Part shown: positions 28,479 to 36,748 of the stretch, piece by piece
Numbering within the stretch: position 1 is the first letter of the stretch
How the letters are laid out: each line of letters starts with the position of its first letter
DNA from: an uncultured Comamonadaceae bacterium
GTDB lineage: Bacteria > Pseudomonadota > Gammaproteobacteria > Burkholderiales > Burkholderiaceae
Assembly (NCBI GenBank): GCA_946482595.1
Contig: CAMLSD010000016.1
Span: 1 to 61,365 of the forward strand
Reading direction: 5' to 3'
Length of the DNA: 61,365 nucleotides
Notes under the pieces: model-generated
What the model saw: only the letters and a program-made list of their open reading frames with translations
What the model was told of the DNA's origin: nothing
Database searches by the model: none
Position numbers and translations under genes: made by a program

Positions 28479-29921
28479 CTACACCAGCCGGGCCAGTTCG
28501 CCCAGCAGCTTGGCGCGTTCGGCCGGGTCGGACACCTGATCGGCCAGCAGTGCGATGAACTCGTCGCGGTGGCGCGCCTGCGCGGCGGCCTTCTTGGCCA
28601 TCACACGGGCGATCGGTCCCATGTGGGTGGCCAGCACCCGGGTGGCATGTTCGACCAGTTCAGTCGACAACGGAGCGCCCAGGCTGGTACCCGACACCGC
28701 GGTGCCTGGTGCGGGCGGTGTGGTCAGGGTGGTGCGTTGCTGGGTGCCCGAGCCGGTGGTCTGCAGGGCCTGGCCGATGAACAGCGCCTTGTCATGCTCG
28801 GTGGGCAGGTGCTCGGCAAGTCGGGTGCGCAAGGTGATGAGGTCGGCGCACTCCTGGGCCGCGCGGCGCACCAGCACCTTGGCCACCGGGCCGACGTAGC
28901 GTGCCAGTGTGGATTCGACCGTGGCCAGGGTGCTCGCATCCCAGCCGGCCGGCGGCGCGGTGGTCGTCCCGGTACGCGGTGCGCCCGTCGGACTGGTGAG
29001 GCGCTGGGCGCCGCTGCCGATGGCGCTGGGCGTCAGGTCCACCGGACGCACCACTTCCATGATGATGGTCTCTTCGGACACCGCTGCGCGCACCGGCTCG
29101 GCGCTGGCCGCCAGCAAGGCGTTGCGGAACAGCCCGGCAGTGGCGTAGCGGCAGTCCGGCTGCTTGGCCAGCGCCGCCGACAGGATGGCGTCGTAATAGC
29201 CCGGTCGGGTGGACCCGGCGAACTGCGACGGCATCACGGGCTGTTCATGCACCACCTGGTACATCACGGCGTCGGCCGTGCCGGTGAACGGCAGTTTGCC
29301 GGTGAGCAGCTGGTAGAGCAGCACACCGGAGGACCAGATGTCGACCCGGCGGTCGAGCGTGCCGCCCAGGTATTGCTCCGGCGCCATGTAGCTGGGTGTG
29401 CCGATGACCGAGTTGACCTGGGTGAGCCCGATGGACTCGATGCGGGCAATGCCGAAGTCGGCCACCTTGAGCTTGCCGGCCCGGGTGATGATCAGGTTGG
29501 CCGGCTTGATGTCGCGGTGCCAGACACCCTGGATGTGCGCATGGTCCAGTGCGTCGAGCAACTGCACCATCACGCTCAGGACGTCGGCGTCCGAGAAGCG
29601 GATCTCGCGCGACAGGTAGTGCGCCAGGCTGTTGCCCTCGACGTACTCCATCGCGATATAGGCCACGTCGCCGTCTTCGCCGTACTCATAGACCGCCACG
29701 ATGCCCGAGTGCAGCAGGCGGCCCGCCGCCTGCGCCTCGTTGCGAAAGCGCGCCGCCATCATCGCGCCGGTCTCGCTGCCGTCCGCCAGATGCTTGCGGA
29801 TGGTCTTGATGGCCACCGGCCGCTGGATGACCGGGTCATGGGCCTTGTACACCACCCCCATCGCACCCTCGCCCAGGATGCCGGTGATGGGGTACTTGCC
29901 CAGGCGCTCAGGATGCTTCAT
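28479..29921 (-). CDS. Soluble Ser/Thr protein kinase (PknB type)
   Basis: A 480-residue protein kinase without a transmembrane helix. The catalytic core is complete in residues ~8-270: glycine loop GEGAMGVVYKA, Lys39 in VAIKTI, catalytic HRDIKPANLI (Asp137), DFG at 155-157, and APE at 180-182 after GTPSYM. The C-terminal ~200 residues are not a PASTA domain; they hold two similar stretches, VARYVGPVAKVLVRRAA and LATHMGPIARVMAKKAA, each followed by acidic-basic helices, which look like a duplicated small module. It follows the haem-sensor gene by 22 bp, so the two should be cotranslated and may form one pathway. Confidence 0.9.
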   Translation of the reverse strand: MKHPERLGKYPITGILGEGAMGVVYKAHDPVIQRPVAIKTIRKHLADGSETGAMMAARFRNEAQAAGRLLHSGIVAVYEYGEDGDVAYIAMEYVEGNSLAHYLSREIRFSDADVLSVMVQLLDALDHAHIQGVWHRDIKPANLIITRAGKLKVADFGIARIESIGLTQVNSVIGTPSYMAPEQYLGGTLDRRVDIWSSGVLLYQLLTGKLPFTGTADAVMYQVVHEQPVMPSQFAGSTRPGYYDAILSAALAKQPDCRYATAGLFRNALLAASAEPVRAAVSEETIIMEVVRPVDLTPSAIGSGAQRLTSPTGAPRTGTTTAPPAGWDASTLATVESTLARYVGPVAKVLVRRAAQECADLITLRTRLAEHLPTEHDKALFIGQALQTTGSGTQQRTTLTTPPAPGTAVSGTSLGAPLSTELVEHATRVLATHMGPIARVMAKKAAAQARHRDEFIALLADQVSDPAERAKLLGELARLV

Positions 29922-29943
29922 TCGTTTCCGACAGACAACAAGG

Positions 29944-30816
29944 TCACGATTCCAGCATCTTCAATGCTTGCACGAGACTCTTGCGCATGCGACTGAAAGA
30001 TTCGGCCAGGACGCCAATTTCATCACGGCTGCCGGTGGCGAACTCGGGCGCGGACATGTCGCCCAGGCTGACGCTGTCGGCGATACGGGACAGCTTGCTC
30101 ACCGGCTGGATCACGAGTTTCCACAGCATCAGGTTGAGCGCCAGGCCGATCACCACGAACACTGCGGTGAGCGAGGCCATGAACACGCCAAAGACCCGGT
30201 CGGCCCGCTGCAGCGGCACGGCCATCGGCACCGACACCACCTGCGCACCGATCACTTCATTGAGGTTCCAGCCAAAGCCGTTGGCCGGACCGTACTTGTC
30301 GACCATGGGCTTGGGCGCCGCCTCGACCGTGCTGTGGCAACGCAGGCAGGCCGGGTCGGAGATGCGGATCGGCCGGGCGATGTAGAGCGAACGTCCGGTG
30401 GGCGTGTCGCGCTCGCCGACGAACTCCTTGGTGTCCTGGGAGCTGCGGAACTGGTTGACGATGTCCACTTCCCATTCGACGGCCCGGTCGCGCGGGTTGG
30501 TCGGGTTGAGCGTTGCTTCCTTGTAGTGGTAGTCCGGGTACTTCTTGTGCAGGGTGCCCAGGACCTCGGTCGCCGAGTAGGCCGGCACCGACTGCGGCAG
30601 GAAGGTGTACTTCATCTGCGTGTCCAGCAGCGGCGCGATCTGGCCCGAGGTGTAGCTGCGCACGGCCAGCGCCTTTTCCATCAGCAGGCGGGCATGGTCG
30701 AGCACTTCCTGCTGCGCATTGCGCTGCAGCAGGTCACGCGAGATGTAGCCGGTGGCAGCCAGGCCCAGCACGAACACCAGGATGAAAACCAGATTGAACT
30801 TCAGCAGCAGTTTCAT
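29944..30816 (-). CDS. Membrane sensor with Tll0287-like (DUF3365) periplasmic domain, CxxCH haem motif and HAMP
   Basis: A 290-residue inner-membrane protein. TM1 is at residues ~6-24, the periplasmic domain at ~25-205, and TM2 at ~210-233. A HAMP domain follows at ~234-285 (PVSKLSRIADSVSLGDM), and the protein ends there with no kinase or cyclase. The periplasmic part is of the Tll0287/DUF3365 type and carries one CLRCH motif (157-161) for covalent c-type haem, with GRSLYIARPIRISDPA before it and YGPANGFGWNLNEVIGAQVVSVP after it. It is a likely redox or gas sensor. With no output domain, it may act through the Ser/Thr kinase encoded 22 bp downstream; that link is inference. Confidence 0.88.
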   Translation of the reverse strand: MKLLLKFNLVFILVFVLGLAATGYISRDLLQRNAQQEVLDHARLLMEKALAVRSYTSGQIAPLLDTQMKYTFLPQSVPAYSATEVLGTLHKKYPDYHYKEATLNPTNPRDRAVEWEVDIVNQFRSSQDTKEFVGERDTPTGRSLYIARPIRISDPACLRCHSTVEAAPKPMVDKYGPANGFGWNLNEVIGAQVVSVPMAVPLQRADRVFGVFMASLTAVFVVIGLALNLMLWKLVIQPVSKLSRIADSVSLGDMSAPEFATGSRDEIGVLAESFSRMRKSLVQALKMLES

Positions 30817-30854
30817 GGGGCACCTTCTCGGGGGCTTTGGGTTTTGGCTTGTCG

Positions 30855-30885
30855 GGCCAGGGCAGACATCCAGTCTGCCCTGGCC
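30855..30885. repeat. Perfect 13-bp inverted repeat between the FecR and haem-sensor genes
   Basis: GGCCAGGGCAGAC (30855-30867) and GTCTGCCCTGGCC (30873-30885) around a 5-nt loop. On the minus strand no U-run follows, so it is not a standard terminator of the FecR gene. It could be a processing or stability stem, or an operator. Confidence 0.7.
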
Positions 30886-30923
30886 ACACGATCACTCGGC
30901 TCGTACGTCCAGCAGCGGCAGGC

Positions 30924-31835
30924 TCAGGGTCGCGCCACGGGCGAGGGCGACGCCGGCACCACGGGCTTGGGTTGGTACTTCTCGGGAAAGAGCAGGCGGT
31001 CCCATTCCATATGGGAGCGCACATTGGCCACCAGGCCGGCACGGAAGTCCGTGTCATTGATCATGCCGCGCCACCGCGCGAGCGACGCGCGCCTCAGCAC
31101 CGGCTCGCCCTTGAGCCAGGCCTCGACATCCGCGTAACGCAGGCCCGGCAGGGCCTTGGCGGCGACCTCGCGGTCCTTGAAGCGGGGGGCCAGGTCCGGC
31201 AGGGTGTCACGGAAGGGCCGGGGCATGGAGTCGAGCAGTGCGGCGGTCGGGCGAGGCGCCACGCTGCCCTTGTCAGTGCCTTTGCGGGCATAGAACTCGC
31301 CGGCCTTCATGGTCAGCGGCGGCTGGGCCCGGCCATCTCGGCGCTCGACCAGGCGAGCTTCGCCGGACTCGACGAACACCTCGGCACTGCCGGCCGACGG
31401 GCCTGCGACATGCACCACCACAACGCCGGTCACGCCGCTCAGGTCCATCGGCGGCGAGGCCAGGCTGCGCGGCACCGGCGCGGCACCCGTCTTGCCTCGC
31501 GCCGGCGACAGCTTCACCCAGCCTTCCAGCAGATAGGTGGCGAGCACACGGCCCCGCTCGGTGGCGCCGCGGGGGCTGAACCACAGGCGGGTGGCGGGCC
31601 CAAGATCAATGGCGCTGCCGTCGCTGAATTCAAGCCGGGCCAGCCCCGCCGTCGCGGCCGACTCGACGATGTCGTCGGGCTGCAGCCGCACACCGGCGGC
31701 AACCAGCATGCGCTCGGCACCACGCGTGAGCACCGTCTCACCCTCGACGATGGTGAACACCGCCAACGGGTCGGCCGCCCGGACCAGCCCGGGCAGGCAA
31801 AAGATCAATCCCAACACCAACCAACGCCCGATCAT
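30924..31835 (-). CDS. Secreted FecR-domain protein
   Basis: A 303-residue exported protein. The signal peptide ends near residue 20 (LVRAAD). A FecR-like beta domain spans ~25-180: VFTIVEGETVLTRGAERMLVAAG, DDIVESAATAGLARLEFSDGSAIDLGPATRLWF, and VHVAGPSAGSAEVFVESGEARL. The C-terminal ~110 residues have WLKGEPVLRRASLARWRGMIND and an end rich in Pro. No anti-sigma helix or sigma factor is near, so this is not a classical FecR regulator; such domains also occur as periplasmic scaffolds. It is upstream of the haem sensor and kinase genes on the same strand, separated by 107 bp and a strong hairpin. Confidence 0.82.
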   Translation of the reverse strand: MIGRWLVLGLIFCLPGLVRAADPLAVFTIVEGETVLTRGAERMLVAAGVRLQPDDIVESAATAGLARLEFSDGSAIDLGPATRLWFSPRGATERGRVLATYLLEGWVKLSPARGKTGAAPVPRSLASPPMDLSGVTGVVVVHVAGPSAGSAEVFVESGEARLVERRDGRAQPPLTMKAGEFYARKGTDKGSVAPRPTAALLDSMPRPFRDTLPDLAPRFKDREVAAKALPGLRYADVEAWLKGEPVLRRASLARWRGMINDTDFRAGLVANVRSHMEWDRLLFPEKYQPKPVVPASPSPVARP

Positions 31836-31977
31836 TCGGCTCCCGTCCTTGTCTGGCAGCGCACTGTGGCGCGAGCAAGTCGTGCCTGTGCCGCGCTTGT
31901 TTCCGCGCTACCGCGGATGGTAGCGCGTGAGCCGCACGGCGGACGTCCGATTTTGCCCAGGGGCCGGGGCCTTTCGG

Positions 31978-32037
31978 CACCCCCACGCGGGGGTGGGTGC
32001 CTCCCCCTCACGGGGGACTGCCGGTGAAGGCAGGCAC
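31978..32037. repeat. Compact palindromic element with a possible three-way junction
   Basis: CACCCCC-ACGC-GGGGGTG (31978-31995) is followed at once by GTGCC ... GGCAC (31997-32001 and 32033-32037). These arms enclose two further hairpins, CCCCC/GGGGG (32003-32016) and TGCC/GGCA (32019-32032). It lies 21 bp after the penicillin-acylase stop and resembles REP-type intergenic repeats. Confidence 0.65.
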
Positions 32038-32058
32038 CGGCTCGATGCACGGCGCTCG

Positions 32059-34500
32059 TCAGGGCGCCTTGCCCTGCGGCACCAGCGACAGCACCTGCGC
32101 CCCCTGCCCCGTGCCCCACACGGGGACATAGCGCACGGCCGTCCACTCGCCCAGGAAGCTGCGGTAGTGCTCGGACATCGGGATGCCCGACTGGCCGCTC
32201 GAATGCATGAAACGCGACTGGGCCGGGTCTTTCAGGTCGTACAGCGCCCGCAGACTGGGCCCATGTTCATGCAGGTAGTACTCGCCGGTGGACGCATCGG
32301 CGCGCATGTTCACGCGTGACACATTGACCGTGTAGGTGTCTCCGCCGGTGGGTGCACGCAGTTCGAACAGCGGCGCCAGGGCGCGCACCTTGCTGAAGGG
32401 CCGGTGCTCGGCACGCGCCTGGTGCGCATCGCCCCAGCGCCACTGGCTCACGTTGGAGCCGTGCGCCAGTTGCAGCTCGTGCAGCGCCTTCGTGAAGGCA
32501 GCATCGATCTGCTGCTGGCAGGTTTCGGCCTGGTCGGCGGTGGTCTTGTCGTCGCACCACCAGATGTCGCCGCGCTCGAGCACACCTTCGATCGCATCAC
32601 GGAAGTTGCGCTGGCCCAGCACACGTTCGTACTGGCCGGCGCCGATCTCGTCGGCCAGCAGCCCCTGGGTCAGGTGGCGCGCCCAGGCCCAGAAGATCAG
32701 CGGGCCGGCCTGGTCGGCGGCCATCGTGCCGTCAAAGCTGGCCAGCACCTTCTGGGCATCCTCGGCCTGCGGGTGCGTGGAGCGGGCCGAGCGCAGGTGG
32801 CCGAGCAGCTTCACGGCGGCCAGCGAATGCTGGTCGGCCTGGATGGCCGCCAGGCTGTCCAGCGTATGGCGCTCGCGGGCCGCCAGCAGGGTCTCGATGC
32901 GTTGCTGCCGGTACGGCAGCGCCCATTCACTGGTGATGTAGTGCGGATAGTCGGGCCCGTGGATGCGCTGGTTGGCGGTGGCGATCCAGCCGCGCGCCGG
33001 GTCGGTCTCGCGCGGGGTCAGCACCGGGTCGAGGTAGCCTGCCCAGTCGTAGCGGGCGTCCCAGCCGGGCGCCGGCACCTGGCCCTTGAGGTCGTTGTCG
33101 GGCTTGCGCACCGGCACCCGCCCGGCCGACACCACGGCAATGCGCTGGCGGTCGGCCACGACCATGTTCTGCATCGGGGCCACGTAGCGGGTCGACGCCT
33201 GCAGGAACTCGTCGACCGACGTCGCGCGGTTGAAGGCCAGGCCGGCATCGAGCGTGGTGCTGGGCGAGTCGAGGGCGGTCCAGCGCATCGCGATGGCATA
33301 GGCCGGCTGGGCGGCCGGTCCGGTGAGGCCCTTGGTGGCCTCGGTGGCCGCATCCGAGATCACCGGCCCGTGGCGCGTGGCCCGTACCGTCATCGTCACG
33401 CTCGCCTTGCCCTTGACCGCGATCGTCTCTTCGAAGGTCTCGAACGGCGCCCAGCCGTCGGGTGTGCGGTACTGCGCCGGATCGTCGGACTTGATCTGCT
33501 CGAGGTAGAGGTCCTGCACATCGGGTGCGGTGTTGGTGAATCCCCAGGCAATGTGCTCGTTCTGACCCAGCACGACGATCGGCAGGCCCGGCATGGTGGC
33601 CCCTGCCACCTTCAGGCCCGGCGCCTCGAGGCGCGCGAAGTACCACAACGCCGGCGCGCTGAGCTTGAGGTGGGGATCATTCGCCAGCAGCGGGTGACCG
33701 GTCTCGGAATGCGACCCCGCCACCACCCAGTTGTTCGAGCCGACCCCTTCGATGCCCGACGGCGGCGCGGCCTGCGTGAGCGCGTCGGCCTGGCGCACCA
33801 GCGTGCCGTCGACCTTGAGCTCACGGTACAGCGCGGCATAGTCGGCCAGGGCCATCGGTTTTTCGCCAGGATAGGGAGGCATCAGCTCGTTGATGCGGTC
33901 CACCGGCATGCCCAGCGACAGCCTCATGCGGGTCAGTTCGGCATTCCAGTTGCCGCCCAGGTCCCAGGCCATCATGATTGCCCAGGCCAGGCTGTCTTCG
34001 GGCTCCCATGCCGACGGCTGCAGGCCCAGCACCACAAACTCGGGCGGACGTGCCTTCATGTGACTGCTGACGTAGGCATTGATGCCGGCGGCATAGGCCG
34101 ACACCGCCGTGCGCGCCTCGCCCTGGGTGGCCTGCCATTGCTGCGCCGCAGCACGACGCACCCCCAGCGCACGCAGGAAGCGGTCCGTCTCGAGCGCGGG
34201 TTCACCAAAGGCCTCGGCCAGCCGGCCGGAGCCGATCCGCTTGTGGGTCTCGAGCTGCCACAGCCGGTCCTGGGCATGCACGAAACCGAGGCCGAACATG
34301 ACATCGTCGACCGAACCGCCCCGGATCGTCGGGATGCCGTGTTCGTCACGCGTGATGCTGACGTCGGCGGCCAGACCGGCCACACGCAGCGTGCCCTGTA
34401 CCTGAGGCAGCACCTGGCGGCTGTAGTGCCACAGCACGGCCGCGCCGGCCAGCGCCAGGACCACCATTGCGCCGAAAAGGCGCTTCAACCATTTCATCAT
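32059..34500 (-). CDS. Penicillin acylase family (Ntn hydrolase) protein
   Basis: An 813-residue precursor of the penicillin/acyl-homoserine-lactone acylase family. An N-terminal membrane anchor or signal (FGAMVVLALAGAAVLWH) leads to the alpha chain (DEHGIPTIRGGSVDDVMFGLGFVHAQDRLWQLE). The self-processing site is before Ser ~255 in GVGSNNWVVAG, the N-terminal nucleophile of the beta chain. TNTAPDVQDLYLEQ and the NVSRVNMRADASTGEYYLHEHGPSLR block follow. It should cleave an amide bond in the periplasm; the substrate (beta-lactam, acyl-homoserine lactone or other) cannot be told. Two adjacent ATG codons share an AAGGAGA site; I took the first. An upstream in-frame ATG at 34545 is less likely. 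Confidence 0.9.
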   Translation of the reverse strand: MMKWLKRLFGAMVVLALAGAAVLWHYSRQVLPQVQGTLRVAGLAADVSITRDEHGIPTIRGGSVDDVMFGLGFVHAQDRLWQLETHKRIGSGRLAEAFGEPALETDRFLRALGVRRAAAQQWQATQGEARTAVSAYAAGINAYVSSHMKARPPEFVVLGLQPSAWEPEDSLAWAIMMAWDLGGNWNAELTRMRLSLGMPVDRINELMPPYPGEKPMALADYAALYRELKVDGTLVRQADALTQAAPPSGIEGVGSNNWVVAGSHSETGHPLLANDPHLKLSAPALWYFARLEAPGLKVAGATMPGLPIVVLGQNEHIAWGFTNTAPDVQDLYLEQIKSDDPAQYRTPDGWAPFETFEETIAVKGKASVTMTVRATRHGPVISDAATEATKGLTGPAAQPAYAIAMRWTALDSPSTTLDAGLAFNRATSVDEFLQASTRYVAPMQNMVVADRQRIAVVSAGRVPVRKPDNDLKGQVPAPGWDARYDWAGYLDPVLTPRETDPARGWIATANQRIHGPDYPHYITSEWALPYRQQRIETLLAARERHTLDSLAAIQADQHSLAAVKLLGHLRSARSTHPQAEDAQKVLASFDGTMAADQAGPLIFWAWARHLTQGLLADEIGAGQYERVLGQRNFRDAIEGVLERGDIWWCDDKTTADQAETCQQQIDAAFTKALHELQLAHGSNVSQWRWGDAHQARAEHRPFSKVRALAPLFELRAPTGGDTYTVNVSRVNMRADASTGEYYLHEHGPSLRALYDLKDPAQSRFMHSSGQSGIPMSEHYRSFLGEWTAVRYVPVWGTGQGAQVLSLVPQGKAP

Positions 34501-34637
34501 CTTGTCTCCTTGGCCGGCGATGCTGCCCGGCAAATGGGCGAACAACCATGCAGGGCTACCCCTATTTCCGCTACCGGACGGCGGCCCGCAGGTTCAGAAT
34601 GCATCCATTCCCACGCCAGTTGCCCTCAACCCCAGCC

Positions 34638-35123
34638 ATGCCCGCCAAGGTCTTCGACCTGCACCACCGCGCCAGCGCCGCGCCGGACACCGACACGCAT
34701 GAGCCCACGCTCACGCTGGAGGAGCTGGCCCGCGAGCAGGCCGCCTGGCGCCGGCCGACGGCCGCGCCTTCGCGCGGCAACTGGCTGCAGCGGCTGGTCC
34801 AGCAGGTGCACGGCGGCGAGCCCGATCCGGCCTGGGAGCCGTCCCAGCCTGGTTCGGCCTGGCTGTTCGGCCGGGGTTCGCGGCTGGCGCGCGCGCGTGC
34901 GGCCTTCGAACAGGTGCTGGCCGACATCGACACACCCCAGGCGGAACTGCTCGTGTTGCGCATCCGCCGCGCCGAAACCCTGCCGGAGCTGTGGCATCTG
35001 CGCTCCCGGCTGTTCGACGTGATCTCGCGCGCGCTGTCGGAAGAAGAAGCCCATCGGCGTCTGAGCGACCTCGATTGTCACTTCCCCAACAGCGCCTCGC
35101 GCACCGGGTTCGGGACGCTCTGA
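34638..35123 (+). CDS. Conserved hypothetical protein
   Basis: A 161-residue cytoplasmic protein I do not recognise. It begins MPAKVFDLHHR, has a Pro/Arg-rich middle (WRRPTAAPSRGNWLQRLVQQV) and a helical C-terminal half with LVLRIRRAETLPELWHLRSRLFDVISRALSEEEAHRRLSDL. This half looks like a small helical interaction domain. Codon use is like its neighbours. I chose ATG 34638; an open frame extends back to 34467 but overlaps the start of the acylase gene on the other strand. It stands alone between two oppositely oriented genes. Confidence 0.55.
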   Translation: MPAKVFDLHHRASAAPDTDTHEPTLTLEELAREQAAWRRPTAAPSRGNWLQRLVQQVHGGEPDPAWEPSQPGSAWLFGRGSRLARARAAFEQVLADIDTPQAELLVLRIRRAETLPELWHLRSRLFDVISRALSEEEAHRRLSDLDCHFPNSASRTGFGTL

Positions 35124-35151
35124 GCCCCACCGCCCGGCCTGCCGGCCGCGC

Positions 35152-35664
35152 TCAGCCCGCCCGTCCCAGGAAGTCGCCCTTGCCCAGGTTCACGCCGTTG
35201 TGGCGCAGGATCGAATAGGCCGCCGTCACGTGGAAATAGAAGTTCGGCAAGGCATGGTGCTTGAGGTAGTTCTCGCCGGTGAACTGCAGCGGCTCCATGC
35301 CGCGGATGGGCACTGACACCGGCTTGTCCTCGCGGCCGTCGACCGACTCGGCCGGCACCGACTTCAGGTACGCGACGGTCTGCGCGATGCGCTCCTGCAG
35401 TTCGGCGACGGTGGACTCGGTATCAGGGAAGGACGGCGCCGGGACGTCGCTCAGCCGGGAGATGCCGAACTTGGCTGCGTCACAGGCAATCTGGACCTGG
35501 CGGGTCAGCGGGAACATGTCCGGCGCCAGACGGGCGTGCAGCAGCACGGAAACATCGAACTTGCGCTCCTGCGCGTGAGCCTCGGCCTTGCCCAGCATCG
35601 CGCTGAGATTGCGCAGCATGCGCACAAACACCGGGACGCTGACAGAATGCATCGAAATCGACAT
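35152..35664 (-). CDS. DUF1993 family protein
   Basis: A 170-residue cytoplasmic protein of the DUF1993 family, which has a DinB-like four-helix bundle. Matching blocks are MHSVSVPVFVRMLRNLSAMLGKAEAHA, LHARLAPDMFPLTRQVQIACDAAK, and the C-terminal ENYLKHHALPNFYFHVTAAYSILRHNGVNLGKGDFLG. The full length of the family is present. Function is unknown in bacteria; a metal-binding or small-molecule role is only guessed from the fold. The ATG at 35664 has AGGAGC upstream (minus strand). It is divergent from the 2-hydroxyacid dehydrogenase gene. Confidence 0.9.
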   Translation of the reverse strand: MSISMHSVSVPVFVRMLRNLSAMLGKAEAHAQERKFDVSVLLHARLAPDMFPLTRQVQIACDAAKFGISRLSDVPAPSFPDTESTVAELQERIAQTVAYLKSVPAESVDGREDKPVSVPIRGMEPLQFTGENYLKHHALPNFYFHVTAAYSILRHNGVNLGKGDFLGRAG

Positions 35665-35737
35665 GGAGTTGCTCCTTGTTGCGAGGCCTTGATGCTACCT
35701 ACCGATGCAGAATGGCGCCAACACGCCGCTTCCCGAC

Positions 35738-36748
35738 ATGAACATCATCATTCTTGACGACTACCAGGACGCCGTGCGCAAGCTGCACTGCGCCACCAAG
35801 CTGGAACGCTACAACGCCAAGGTGTTCACCAACACCGTCAAGGGCATCGGCCAGCTCTCGGTGCGGCTGCGCGACGCCGACGTGCTGGTGCTGATCCGGG
35901 AGCGCACCCACTTTCCCAGGCAGCTGCTCGAGAAGCTGCCCAAGCTGAAGCTGATTGCCCAGACCGGCAAGGTGGGCTCCCACATCGACCTGGACACCTG
36001 CACCCGCATGGGCATCGCCGTGGCCGAAGGGGTGGGCTCGCCGGTGGCACCGGCCGAACTCACCTGGGCGCTGATCATGGCCGCAATGCGGCGGCTGCCG
36101 CAGTACATCGGCAATCTCAAGCATGGCGCCTGGCAGCAGTCGGGCCTGAAGGCCGCGTCGATGCCGCCCAATTTCGGGCTCGGTGTGGTGCTGCGCGGCC
36201 GCACGCTCGGCATCTGGGGCTACGGCAAGATCGGCCAGTTGATCGCAGGCTACGGCAAGGCCTTCGGCATGCAGGTGCTGGTGTGGGGCAGCGAATCGTC
36301 TCGCGCCAAGGCGGCCGCCGACGGCCACGGCACGGCCGACAGCCAGCAGGCCTTTTTCGAGCAGTGCGACGTGCTGTCGATGCACCTGCGCCTGCATGAC
36401 AGCACCCGGGGCATCGTCAAGCTCGACGACCTGCTGCGCATGAAACCCACCGCCTTGTTCGTCAACACCTCGCGGGCCGAACTGGTCGAAGAAAACGCCC
36501 TGGTGAGCGCCCTCAACAAGGGCCGCCCCGGCATGGCGGCAGTCGACGTCTTCGAGAACGAACCCCCGCTGCAGGGCCACCCCCTGTTGCGCCTGGAAAA
36601 CGCGGTTTGCACGCCGCACATCGGCTATGTCGAACAGGACAGCTACGAGCTGTACTTCAATGCCGCATTCGACAACGTGATCAACTTCATCAACGGCAAC
36701 CCGACGAACATCGTCAATCCGGACGCGCTCAAGGTGATCCGGGGATGA
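35738..36748 (+). CDS. D-2-hydroxyacid dehydrogenase family protein
   Basis: A 336-residue NAD-dependent enzyme of the D-isomer 2-hydroxyacid dehydrogenase family. The coenzyme motif is LGIWGYGKIGQLIAGYGKAFG. The catalytic triad is visible as Arg in FVNTSRAELVEE, Glu in VDVFENEPPL and His in CTPHIGYVEQ. I chose ATG 35738 because homologues begin MNIVILDDYQD; an ATG at 35705 would add 11 residues. The last bases overlap the start of the next gene (ATGA), so the enzyme and an MFS transporter are translationally coupled, which suggests the transporter moves its substrate or product. The substrate is not evident. Confidence 0.9.
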   Translation: MNIIILDDYQDAVRKLHCATKLERYNAKVFTNTVKGIGQLSVRLRDADVLVLIRERTHFPRQLLEKLPKLKLIAQTGKVGSHIDLDTCTRMGIAVAEGVGSPVAPAELTWALIMAAMRRLPQYIGNLKHGAWQQSGLKAASMPPNFGLGVVLRGRTLGIWGYGKIGQLIAGYGKAFGMQVLVWGSESSRAKAAADGHGTADSQQAFFEQCDVLSMHLRLHDSTRGIVKLDDLLRMKPTALFVNTSRAELVEENALVSALNKGRPGMAAVDVFENEPPLQGHPLLRLENAVCTPHIGYVEQDSYELYFNAAFDNVINFINGNPTNIVNPDALKVIRG

